NCBI RefSeq assembly: GCF_918797505.1 | Contig: NC_092795.1 | Coordinates: forward strand, 63,731,056 to 63,795,055 | Origin: Bemisia tabaci | Taxonomy: Eukaryota; Arthropoda; Insecta; Hemiptera; Aleyrodidae | Reading direction: 5' to 3' | Length of the DNA: 64,000 nt | Shown: piece by piece, positions 23,489-32,611 of the stretch | Numbering within the stretch: position 1 is the first letter of the stretch | Layout of the letters: every line of letters begins with the position of its first letter | Made by a program: the position numbers and the translations under genes | Notes under the pieces: model-generated | What the model was told of the DNA's origin: nothing | Databases searched by the model: none | What the model saw: only the letters and a program-made list of their open reading frames with translations

Positions 23489-23794
23489 TCACACTATCAG
23501 AGGGGAGACAAGAGGAATTTGGAAGGAGGGGCAGGCTCCGTGGCTTATCGTGGATTCCCCCGAGGCAAAGATATCAATCTTTACGGTGGTCGTATTGAGA
23601 GATTTTTTCTGGCTGGTCTTGCTGGAGCTGGCAGTGGTGCTGTCTGTAAAGTCCCTTTCATAATCGCTAGAACTTCTGTAAGAGGACCAGGTGTAGTTTC
23701 TGCCGAGGCGCTTCATGATGGCCCGCTTGGTCCTCCTGATGTTGGGCCCGTCCGGACAGATTCGGTCAACACATCTGGCCAATTTTCCATCGCT
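23489..23794 (-). CDS. In-frame continuation after a TGA of the candidate exon
   Basis: Directly after the TGA at 23795-23797 the same frame stays open for about 100 codons to a TGA at 23489. The peptide begins SDGKLARCVDRICPDG and is basic and serine/threonine-rich in the middle (KRAIMKRLGRN, SSYRSSSDYERD). It is not low-complexity until its end. It could be a stop-codon read-through extension, the same exon broken by a nonsense mutation (a pseudogene), or a second exon with an unrecognised splice. I do not recognise the family. It lies between the FB-A copy and the 24.1-kb MITE. Confidence 0.3.
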   Translation of the reverse strand, partial: SDGKLARCVDRICPDGPNIRRTKRAIMKRLGRNYTWSSYRSSSDYERDFTDSTTASSSKTSQKKSLNTTTVKIDIFASGESTISHGACPSFQIPLVSPLIV

Positions 23795-23999
23795 TCAGCT
23801 TTTTGGCCGATCCATAGATTGTGAATTGCCCTCGGCGTCCCTTCGAATCAGCTTGAAGTCCTGTGAGGTCACGTCCGTGTCGACGTTGAAGGGTCGGTGC
23901 ACGGGACAGTCGTTGCTGGCAGGCATGTGGTGCCACGTGTACTTTGAATCGTATGTCCGGCCGTGGGCGATGTAGTCCACATAGCGGTGGCAGTTAAAC
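23795..23999 (-). CDS. Candidate terminal coding exon of an unidentified host gene
   Basis: On the minus strand TTTATTCCAG at 24000-24009 looks like a 3' splice acceptor. The following frame codes for about 67 residues starting FNCHRYVDYIAHGRTYD and ending MDRPKS before TGA. The stretch is noticeably more GC-rich and uses more G/C-ending codons (CAC, CGC, GCC, GAC, TAC, GTC) than the AT-rich surroundings, which favours real coding sequence. Composition is mixed and globular-looking, with histidine, cysteine and tryptophan. Upstream exons would lie beyond 24 kb; I could not find them. I do not recognise the protein. Confidence 0.4.
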
Positions 24000-24099
24000 C
24001 TGGAATAAATTCGGCGAGGTGAGGTCGAATATTGTAAGAATATACTGATTTAACCTTGGTGTAACGGACCTAAATCCTAGGACTCCAAACATATTGATG

Positions 24100-24357
24100 A
24101 TGGCTAAAGTGCAAAAGAACGTATCTCCATTGCGTTGTTTCAAAATTTCCGCTCGTATTTTATTTTTTTTTTTTGCAGAGGAACGAGTCAACTTTTATAG
24201 CTTGACATTTTAACAGAATATATTCTGCTGACAGAGAGGAAAATTAAAAATATTTTTCGAGAAATTATGATGAGCAATTTTCTAAAGTAGAAAAAATGTA
24301 ATACCTATGTCAAGAGGATGTTACGAACGGAGATACATGATTTCATACTTTAGTCAT
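24100..24357. mobile_element. Decayed MITE related to the 22.2-kb copy
   Basis: ATGGCTAAAGTGCAAAAGAA with CGTATCTCC on the left is mirrored, imperfectly, by GGAGATACATGATTTCATAC and TTTAGTCAT on the right. The length (258 bp) and the GTATCTC block resemble the MITE at 22183-22435. There is no coding content. Confidence 0.5.
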
Positions 24358-24450
24358 TGAATAGAGTATGTGTACACCAAGTAAGTAGAAGATACGTAAG
24401 AAAGAGGAGCAGAAGAAGAGATATATGAAGGAAGAAAAAGGAGAGGAAAA

Positions 24451-24855
24451 GAAAAACAAGCGGGAAAGTTCTAATACTGTCGTATTAGAAAAGCGCTCAG
24501 GTGTTAGTAAATGTATTTAATGAAGAAAGGACGTATAAACTCCGTCAACTTGGCTGGGAAATGGAAATAAAACATCAGCTGATAATAAAAAAAAGGTTAC
24601 CAAGGAAACCGTAAACGCGTATTTTTGTTTCCCGAAAACGATAAATTTATATGCAACGAAACCATAAGAAAAACAAGCGGGAAAGTTCTAATACTGTCGT
24701 ATTAGAAAAGTGCTCAGGTGTTAGTGAATGTATTTAGTGAAGAAAGGAAGTATAAACTCCGTCGACTTGGCTGGGAAATGGAAGTAAAACATCAGCTGAT
24801 AATAAAAAAAAGGTTACCAAGGAAACCGTAAACGCGTATTTTTGTTTCCCGAAAA
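24451..24855. repeat. Near-perfect direct duplication, two 188-bp units, period 217 bp
   Basis: 24451-24638 and 24668-24855 are almost identical, both running from GAAAAACAAGCGGGAAAG to TTTGTTTCCCGAAAA with only a few substitutions (AAAGCGCTC versus AAAGTGCTC). Each unit contains the palindromic CTAATACTGTCGTATTAG. A perfect hairpin abuts the right end (24855-24876). High identity implies a recent local duplication. Confidence 0.9.
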
Positions 24856-24876
24856 TGAGCTCACCGTTGAGCTCAT
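24855..24876. repeat. Perfect 9-bp hairpin at a duplication boundary
   Basis: ATGAGCTCA, a CCGT loop, then TGAGCTCAT. It starts at the last base of the second 188-bp unit. It might mark a breakpoint or be chance; no run of T suggests a terminator. Confidence 0.85.
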
Positions 24877-26709
24877 CAGGCGCGTTTTTTTAGGCTTCAT
24901 TTGAGTTCAACGATCAATTTCGATAAGAATTACTCTACCGCTAAGAAATTTTCTTATAGACAAACGATCGAAACTACCTGCGCATTACGTTAAAAGCATG
25001 AAATACAGTTTTCACAGCTTTATTTATTTTAAAAATGCCCCCCCCCCCCCAAAAAGCCTACACATCGATGAGCTGGTGCGCCATTTAAACGCATTAGCAC
25101 TAGTATACTAGTACTCAGAGGCAAGTCGAAATCAAAAAGCGCTGCCTATCGGCTGAGCGCTTAAAAGAGGAGAAGCAAAAAATACCAACAGGATACAGAG
25201 GAAAAGGGAGAGAAGAGGAAAGAGAAAAGGGAATGGATAAATAAAGAGGACACACATTTCTTAACCATCGTCTTTTGATTTTTTCCCTTGTATTTGAGTT
25301 TTGCCCTTTTTTCTTTTTCATTTTCTTTTTCCTTTTTTTAAATTCTCGTCTTCTGATTAAAGAAACGATCACTTGTGTCAAAAAGACCGTTCCGTTAGAC
25401 TGCGTTTGAGGTGGCATTAATTATCGTCATTCATGAGGGATCAGCAAAGCATTGAGTATGAGAAAACGCAGCATATCAAAAGATACGCGGAAGTTAAATT
25501 CTGAAGTATGCCAAGATTGGACCAGGATTTAAAGATGGATCAAGCTATTAAGGATAAAGTCACGCCGAAAGAAGGCTACAGTGACGTTAAATGGAATCGT
25601 CTAAGATGAACACATTTTGGAATGGAACATGTGAAGAGTTTTCACCGCCATTGTGCAAAACATTTCACCTTACGGATGCGAGATTTGGCGGCTGGTGTAA
25701 CTGACCCAGGATATGCTAAGGTTAACTAGGAGAAGTTTTAGAGGAGATCTGGACCGAAATGATAAAGTGCATGATCATCCTTCCTCGCCATATGTATTGT
25801 TTATATTGATTTCTGCGCCCAAATTTGATTTTCTTTACCTTTTTCTCAGTGGCGAGCCTTAAGTTACAAGCACAGGTTTATATAACGGTTGCGTAAATTT
25901 AACATGATAAGTTATGTTTTAAGTACTTAATTGCGGTGAGCGAGAGGATGCAGAAACTGAACAAATCCAGAACTCAAAAAATGTAACTGCTATCCGTTTT
26001 CTAGAAAGAAAAATGTGGAGTATTCTCTTATAAATTTGTGGCCCAATTCGGTTGAAGCTCCCCTCATTCATCAAGCAAATCATTGTATACTCTGCAAAAA
26101 AACAATTACGAGCTAATATTTAATGAGTATGCGTGGAGCAGACTTTGTTGAAGTGAAGACGGGGCTTAAATGCAGCGATTTTTCTGTTTATCCCCTTCCC
26201 TGTGGAAACACTATCTTGATCTGTTCGAACGAGTGATGAGGAGGAAGAATCAATGCTAATTACAAGATTTTAATTAATTCTCACCCCGACCAAGTTCCAC
26301 TCGGTCTCCATTCAACAATGAATTTACATGCTCCCTCATCTCAATGTAGTCGCGTTAGTATTTCCCGGGAAATTCATATGCGCTCACGGCTCACATGCAG
26401 TTTGAATGGTAAAGATCCTCATAAAACAAATTGAGCTATCAAGAATGCTCGTCGTTAACATCTCGGATAATATTTACTCTTTTACAGCTTAGAGGCTCTT
26501 AACTTTATCGTTACAGCTTGTATTTTCATTTAAAAGTGAAACGGTCCTTTCATTTTTTCTGTTAAACTTTGTAGTAGGAACGAGATGTGAAGGTGTATCG
26601 CGCATATCTGACACATAATTGAAATATCTGCTTTAGTATGACTCTGCGCGATACTTAATTGAATACCATGTGCTATGAATTTAGTGCATGTTTTGAAGTG
26701 AGTGGTTGA
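24877..26709. other. Unassigned sequence
   Basis: No gene or family was recognised. A C-run (25038-25047) and a purine-rich segment (25165-25250) are present. The block 26270-26420 (TTTTAATTAATTC, then moderately GC-rich text) has an even composition of the kind seen in conserved non-coding DNA, but this cannot be tested here. Confidence 0.4.
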
Positions 26710-26847
26710 TAGTCCGGGAGCACATGTAGTCCCGTGGGACCGTTAATGATACAAGTTGGCGAGATGGCTTGATCTCTTCGTCTTGATGTCCTGAAACAGA
26801 ATTTCGATGCTGCCAGGCTAAATTTTTCCCGGAACACCCTTAAATTC

Positions 26848-27310
26848 AAGATGGCGCCCAAAATGGCCGCTACGGGGGTGAAGTGGGTGAAAGTGACTCC
26901 CATGGTCGACATGTATGTCGATTCCTATGTATTTTTGGTCGAAAATTTCAAATATATGCTTAAAAATGTACTCCGACTTCTTAAAGACCCTTAAATCCAA
27001 GATGGCGGCCAAATTTCCCCTCCTGAAAGTCAAACGGCCACGTGTGCTCCTATATGGCATGTGAGGTATCTTTCATACCATTTTTTGGGCCGTAAAATCG
27101 AAAAATGATGTTAAAAAATCCTTTGCGATTCATTTAAGGCTTCAAATTACAAGATGGCGGCCAAAATTGCTGAAATTTTTCGAATCAAAAATTCTATAAT
27201 AGCTTCTCATATCATGTGACGTATCGAACCCCATAGATTTCTGGTCGTAAAATCCAAATCTTGAATTCAAAATCCACCCCGGCCCCTTGGGATGTCCAAA
27301 ATCCAAGATG
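26848..27310 (+). repeat. Four ~152-bp subunits with AAGATGGCGGC-like motif (left arm)
   Basis: AAGATGG starts at 26848, 26999, 27151 and 27305, so the spacing is 151, 152 and 154 bp. Each is followed by GC[C/G]-rich text (GCGCCCAAA, CGGCCAAAT, CGGCCAAAA, CCGCCGAAA) and each unit includes a TTTTTGGTCG/TTTGGGCCG-type block ahead of it. The motif resembles the YY1/Pleiohomeotic (Pho) site core GCCAT, but binding is only inferred. Confidence 0.7.
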
Positions 27311-27445
27311 GCCGCCGAAATTATCCCTTACAGCATCATACAGTCAGCCTTTACCTTAGAATAGCAAGATATGTATCCATTTACAGGTTTATTGGGTCGT
27401 AGAATTCATAAATGAGGGTGAATCAACCTTTCAAACTATTAAGAA

Positions 27446-28574
27446 ACCCCCCCCCCCTTCAGCATAAATTTAATGGGCAAGATAGCAAATCATAATGAAT
27501 AAAGGATTATGTAGCTTTAGGAAGATTATACTAAACGAGATAGGAGTGTCTTTTTTTTGGCAGAAATAAAAATGAGGTTTTATTTACAGACAAAGTAACA
27601 AAAGGAGAAAAGGCTTATAAAGCGATATGATACACACATCAAATGTGTACATTTTTGGAAAAAAACGAAGCAAGCACAGGTTTTTGATAAGAATTTAGGG
27701 CGTTTTTGGTTTTTCTCTGGGTTCAGTCTTTTCAATGGGCATTAGGAAAATAGTTCAAAGGAGAATACTAGAATAGGATCCTTTCAGGATGCCTCGCAAC
27801 TTATCCTTTGTAATAAACTTATCATTCATAAACAAGAGCACTAACACTAAACAATCAATTGCATTTTGTAGCACCTAGCTATTCGTAGAAATGTAAGATA
27901 TTCTTGGTAACGCGAATACCTATTGCTAATTAACTGTTGCCAAGGAAAGGAACAAAAAACAAAGCAAGAAGAAGAAAAAACCGGGCTTGTAAACAGTTAA
28001 GCAACATAACCTTTCAAAATTGAACTAAATTATCTTTTAAATGTCTGATAGCTAATTTTTTCTGAACATCCCATCAATAACGAGAGGCATAAACCAAATT
28101 ATTTTTTAAACAATTTTGTCTAGAGTTTTTAACTATTTGTACACCGATAACACCGGTCAACATGGGTTCCGTCCTTCGAACCAAACCAATTTTTTTCGAT
28201 TCCTAGGTACTACAGAAGCCCGAAAATGCCATATTAACTTCAGGAAAATTGGCTGGTCCTCAGGGCGCCGCCATTTTGAATTTTTCAAAATTAAGAAAAC
28301 TCACGATTAGATATTTGCAAATATCTCCTCAACGGTTCATCTCACGAAAAACCAAAAAACCAGTGGAAAGAGCATAAAATTTCCTATAGAAATCATTCTC
28401 TTTTATTTTTTCTAACTTAATTTTTTGGTCGTGAAATTAACGTTTTCTTCAAAAATTAGCTTAAAAAAAGGCGTATTTTTGCTGATTTTAGGAGAAACTT
28501 TGCTACATACCTCCAGCCACAATTATCTGAGAAAAAAACTGTCATGCTCATTGAAAAGAACGTAAAATTTACTG
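27446..28574. other. Interior of the giant fold-back, unassigned
   Basis: It starts with a C-run (27447-27457). A short plus-strand frame (28116-28310) has no recognisable domain. The segment GGGCGCCGCCATTTTGAATTT near 28263 echoes the motif of the arms. Confidence 0.4.
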
Positions 28575-29523
28575 CTAGAAAACATATGTCATTAGTTCCT
28601 AGACTTGATTTAATCCTGTGAAACAGCAGTTTATCAGCTCCGCCCTAAAAATGTAATTTTTTCTACCATTTTCCCTAGAATCACGATAAAAAGAGAAAAA
28701 ACTCTGAACACGTGACCCAAACTGTGTAAAAAGGTGGCAAAATAGTACTGGGTCCACACTGGGGGGGTGGGGTGGAACAAAGCCAAAGAGGTCAAAAATG
28801 TTCGATCAGAGTCAACAATTGTGAGTTCCAATGAGTATCAGTACAGAACTGAGGGGGGAGAGAGTTCAGCTCAGGCAGTTTGCATTGGAATATTAAGGTA
28901 AGGTAACGTCGAGAGATCTATAATTTTGGGTCTTTTATACCTCATCAGTAGATCACACTCGTCATGTGAATCCAACTGAAAATCTCGCAAAATCCAAGAC
29001 GGCATCAAAGCTCAAGTTCGAAGTACAAGTTTTGTATTATAAGACGGCAAGTTTCGTACTGGTACTCATTGGACCTCAAAATTTTTGACTCTGTTTGAAA
29101 AGTTTTGAAGTTTTTGGCTTTTGATCTCACTGACGAGTGTGATCTACTGACGAGGTCTATAACAAGACCCAAAATTATATATCTCTCGCCGTGGTCTCTT
29201 CTTCATATTCTAATGCTAATTGCCTGAGCTGAACGCTCTTCCTCTTCAGTTATGTACTGCCGTACTGGTTATCCATTAGAGCTCAAAATTTTTGACTCCA
29301 ATTGAAAATTTTGGAACTTTTTGGTTTTGTTTTCAAATAGTGTGGACCCAGCACTATTTTGCCACCATTTTACACAGTTCGGGTAACGTTTTATAGGTTT
29401 TTCTCGTTTTTCGTGATTCTAGGGAAAATGGTCGAAAAAATTACATTTTAAGAGCGGAGCTGATAAATTGCTGTTTCACAGGATTAAATCGAGTTTGAAA
29501 CTATTGACACATGTTTTCTACAA
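28575..29523. mobile_element. Fold-back nested in the giant fold-back, arms about 400 bp
   Basis: AAAACATATGTCATTAG (28578) is mirrored as GACACATGTTTTCT at 29507. The arms (28575-28975 and 29133-29523) share TTTCACAGGATTAAATC, TTTCCCTAGAATCACGA, GGTGGCAAAATAGT, GGGTCCACAC and GTAGATCACACTCGTCA, in inverted order. Three copies of a CAATGAGTAYCAGTAC-type block lie in or near the centre. A short relative occurs at 1023-1253. No coding frame is present. Confidence 0.75.
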
Positions 29524-29650
29524 ATAAGTGAATCGCAAATCAGGGCTTATCCATTAGAATAAGCGATGACGTTAGCAGTTTTAATTAATTTTTTAAACGT
29601 GTAAAATTGAAATATTTCTTAAATCCACACGCGTCACGCCTTTTAGCCGC

Positions 29651-30273
29651 AATGGGCCTGTTGCAAACTTTTGCTAGAGCAAAACTAAGAGTTGTTTCTT
29701 ATAGATAATGCCTCAAAAATCACGATGAGCGCATCGGCAAACTCTGAAATGCACTCATAACTTCACAATCTGCGTAAGAAATTTGCGGTTTTTTGAGCTT
29801 CCCGCCTTCAAAAACGATACTACGGCACAGGTGAACATTTTGTAAGAGGAGTCGTTCCATCGTCGGCAATAATCATCATAGCCGACGCCAATCCGCCAAA
29901 ACACGTTTGATGGGACGAGATAACACCTGAACTGGATTAGACCAGATAACAATCGGTGTGTTAACGTTCATATTTTCCACGCCCGAATTGATTGACCTTG
30001 AACTCTCCTTGAATTACGCGCGGAACTGCGTGCAAGCGTCGGCCATGATGAATATCGCCGACGATGGAGCGACTCCTCTAACAAAATGTTCACCTATGCC
30101 GTAGTATCGTTTTTGAAGCGGGAAGCTTAAAAAAACGCAAATTTTCTTACGCAGATTGTGAAGTTATGAGTGCATTTCAGACTTTGCCAATGCGCTCATC
30201 GTGATTTTTGAGGCATTATCTATAAGAAACAACTCTTATTTTTGCTCTAGCAAAAGTTTGCAACAGGCCCATT
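29651..30273. mobile_element. FB-B fold-back, intact 623-bp copy
   Basis: The ends AATGGGCCTGTTGCA and TGCAACAGGCCCATT are exact inverses. Arms of about 250 bp (29651-29900, 30030-30273) include TTTTGCTAGAGCAAAA, ATGCCTCAAAAATCACGATG, CACAATCTGCGTAAGAAA, AAACGATACTACGGC and CGTCGGC blocks. It gives the uninterrupted form of the copy broken at 32612-34023. The terminal GGGCCTGTT recalls PIF/Harbinger-type ends, but no 3-bp duplication was seen, so the class is uncertain. Confidence 0.8.
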
Positions 30274-31241
30274 CTTAAAACTAAAATGTCGCAAATTGTA
30301 AAAGGAAGGTTACTTTAACCTCCATTTATGAATTCTACGACCCAATAAACCTGTAAATGGATACATATCTTGCTATTCTAAGGTAAAGGCTGACTGTATG
30401 ATGCTGGTAAGGGATAATTTCGGCGGCCATCTTGGATTTTGGACATCCCAAGGGGCCATGGTGGATTTTGAATTCAAGATTTGGATTTTACGACCAGAAA
30501 TCTATGGGGTTCGATACGTCACATGATATGAGAAGCTATTATAGAATTTTTGATTCGAAAATTTCAGCAATTTTTGGCCGCCATCTTGTAATTTGAAGCC
30601 TTAAATGAATCGCAAAGGATTTTTTAACATCATTTTTCGATTTTACGGCCCAAAAAATGGTATGAAAGATACCTCACATGCCATATAGGAGCACACGTGG
30701 CCGTTTGACTTTCAGGAGGGGAAATTTGGCCGCCATCTGGATTTAAGGGTCTTTAAGAAGTCGGAGTACATTTTTAAGCATATATTTGAAATTTTCGACC
30801 AAAAATACATAGGAATCGACATACATGTCGACCATGGGAGTCACTTTCACCCACTTCACCCCCGTAGCGGCCATTTTGGGCGCCATCTTGAATTTAAGGG
30901 TGTTCCGGGAAAAATTTAGCCTTGCAGCATCGAAATTCTGTTTCAGGACATCAAGATGAAGAGATCAAGCCATCTCGCCAACTTGTATCATTAACGGTCC
31001 CACGGGACCCCAAAAATAAACATGTGCTCCCGGACTATGAATTAAATTGTTTATTTTAGAGGGCCTCGGATCGTAGGTTCAGTGTTTTTGTTTCAAATTT
31101 TTGGGATTTACTCAGTGCGCGGAAACCTCGAGGGCCATGGAAAACTGTTGTTTTTTATTCCAATTTTCAATTGTTTAATTCTAGTGAGGTAGTGATGTAT
31201 TTTTGCTGTACGTTTAAAATTCATTGAAAATATTGATCTTT

Positions 31242-31438
31242 GTCGGCCTCATATGGTGTAGTGGCTGTCGCGCTAGCTCCATGATCGGGAGGTCCCGGGT
31301 TCGATTCCCGTACAGGCGACTCGAGTTTGATGGTCTCAAACAATGGTTGCCGGGGACTATGGTTGGTAGGGACGGAGGAGGGACGGGACTAAAGCGCAGG
31401 ATTAGCCATAGTGGGCTACTTGGAGTACGGCACGGCAG
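31242..31438 (+). mobile_element. tRNA-derived SINE, interrupted at its 3' side
   Basis: The head 31242-31320 has an A-box-like TGGTGTAGTGGC (31254-31265), a perfect B box GGTTCGATTCC (31298-31308) in a GC stem, and acceptor-like ends GTCGGCC and AGGCGAC that pair imperfectly. A non-tRNA body follows (ATGGTTGGTAGGGACGGAGG). The hAT-like MITE at 31447 lies just past the body. The mismatched acceptor stem argues against a functional tRNA gene. Confidence 0.6.
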
Positions 31439-31446
31439 TCAAATAC

Positions 31447-31602
31447 CAGTGGCGTGACGTGAAGGATCGATATTTCTCCATTTGAAGCTTTAGTAAAGAA
31501 TCAATTATCAAGGTGTACTTGCAAACACCTCGATAATCGATCCTTTTCTATAGATTTAAATGACAGATCAATCGATACATCGCAAAGCACGCCACGCCAC
31601 TG
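31447..31602. mobile_element. hAT-like MITE, 156 bp, perfect 8-bp target duplication
   Basis: The termini CAGTGGCGTGACGTG (left) and CAGTGGCGTGGCGTG (right, inverted) differ at one base. TCAAATAC is present exactly on both sides (31439-31446, 31603-31610). Inside are inverted GGATCGAT blocks and a small hairpin (AAGGTGT and ACACCT). It is too short to code for anything. Confidence 0.9.
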
Positions 31603-31610
31603 TCAAATAC

Positions 31611-32611
31611 GTAATTACGTACATCATTTTTGGGTCCAGGAGCTGAAAATATATAGGAAAATATGTATAGTTATCACTAGCCTGAAAAACGCTTCTGGTT
31701 GTTTCTGAAAAGGAGATTTTTCCAGTCAAATATCGTAGATGCAACCATCTCTGGGATACGAGCCCTTAGGCTACAAAAGTAGATTTTTTAGGCAGGCGAT
31801 TTTTCTCAAGTTGAGGAAAAATATCGGAATTTAAGTTTGCGATATGGGCACGTTTCAGTTATCCAAGGAGACAGTTATGAGTGGTCACGTTATTATTTGT
31901 GTTAAAAGAGGGCCTAATTTTCCATCTTCATTAAACAATATTGAACGTAGATCATCAGAAATCAAATCTTTAAGTATACTCTACGAAAAATTATTTTTTT
32001 TAGTTCAAGTTCAATTTTTAGTTTTTATATGTATGAAGGTTTCTTGTAGGTCAGCAAAAACCTATACATATGGGCAAAACAAGGCCAAGGTATTAATAGC
32101 ACTAAAAATGCAGGACATTTTGTGCCGACATAGACTCTTTTTTTCAACTGCATGAAATAATATAAAAGCGTAAATGATTAATTGAGTAGCGACCTAACTC
32201 TAGTTGCCATCACGCAAGCACTCACTCTGTGTGTGCGCACTGGGTACTTTTATTAAAAAGGCATTACTCTGTTTTATTTTGAAAGCTTAAATTTTATGAA
32301 AAGAATGATGAGCAAATGTGCATTATCAGATGGACGAGAAAGTGATTATGTTGCCCTGTCGGAACTTAATCTCTTTGCGTAGTACGGACATTAATACGGT
32401 AGGTTCGTCCGCCAGAACACTCAGCCACAGGAGCGGTACAAAAATCCACGGACCTGTTGCAGCAAACAGCACTGATGAAAATATCCGCACATAATGACCA
32501 TCATTTGCCGAGAGGAGAGAATGAGTGGCAAAAAAATAATTTAAAAAGATAATTAACCCTCAAAATCAAAGACGTAGATTATTATCATACTTTATGAATG
32601 AGATGGCTGGA
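31611..32611. other. Unassigned AT-rich sequence
   Basis: A 103-codon plus-strand frame (31844-32155) lacks a recognisable domain and uses AT-rich codons typical of chance frames here. No repeat boundary was found. Confidence 0.4.

Larger units (their letters stand above)
26711..31036. mobile_element. Giant fold-back, 4.3 kb with ~735-bp inverted arms
   Basis: The left arm (26711-27445) starts AGTCCGGGAGCACATG; the right arm (30300-31036) is its inverse and ends CATGTGCTCCCGGACT. Long runs read identically apart from rare single-base differences and a ~10-bp insertion near the right tip. TA, or TGA one base outside, flanks both tips, but the duplication is not decisive. The 2.85-kb centre carries two other fold-backs and no transposase frame. 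Each arm is itself built of ~152-bp subunits. It could be the long terminal repeats of an unknown DNA transposon or an inverted duplication. Confidence 0.75.

Noticed and set aside
31242..31320. Possible functional tRNA gene
   Set aside because: The acceptor stem pairs imperfectly and a non-tRNA body follows, as expected for a SINE. A tRNA covariance-model score would decide.
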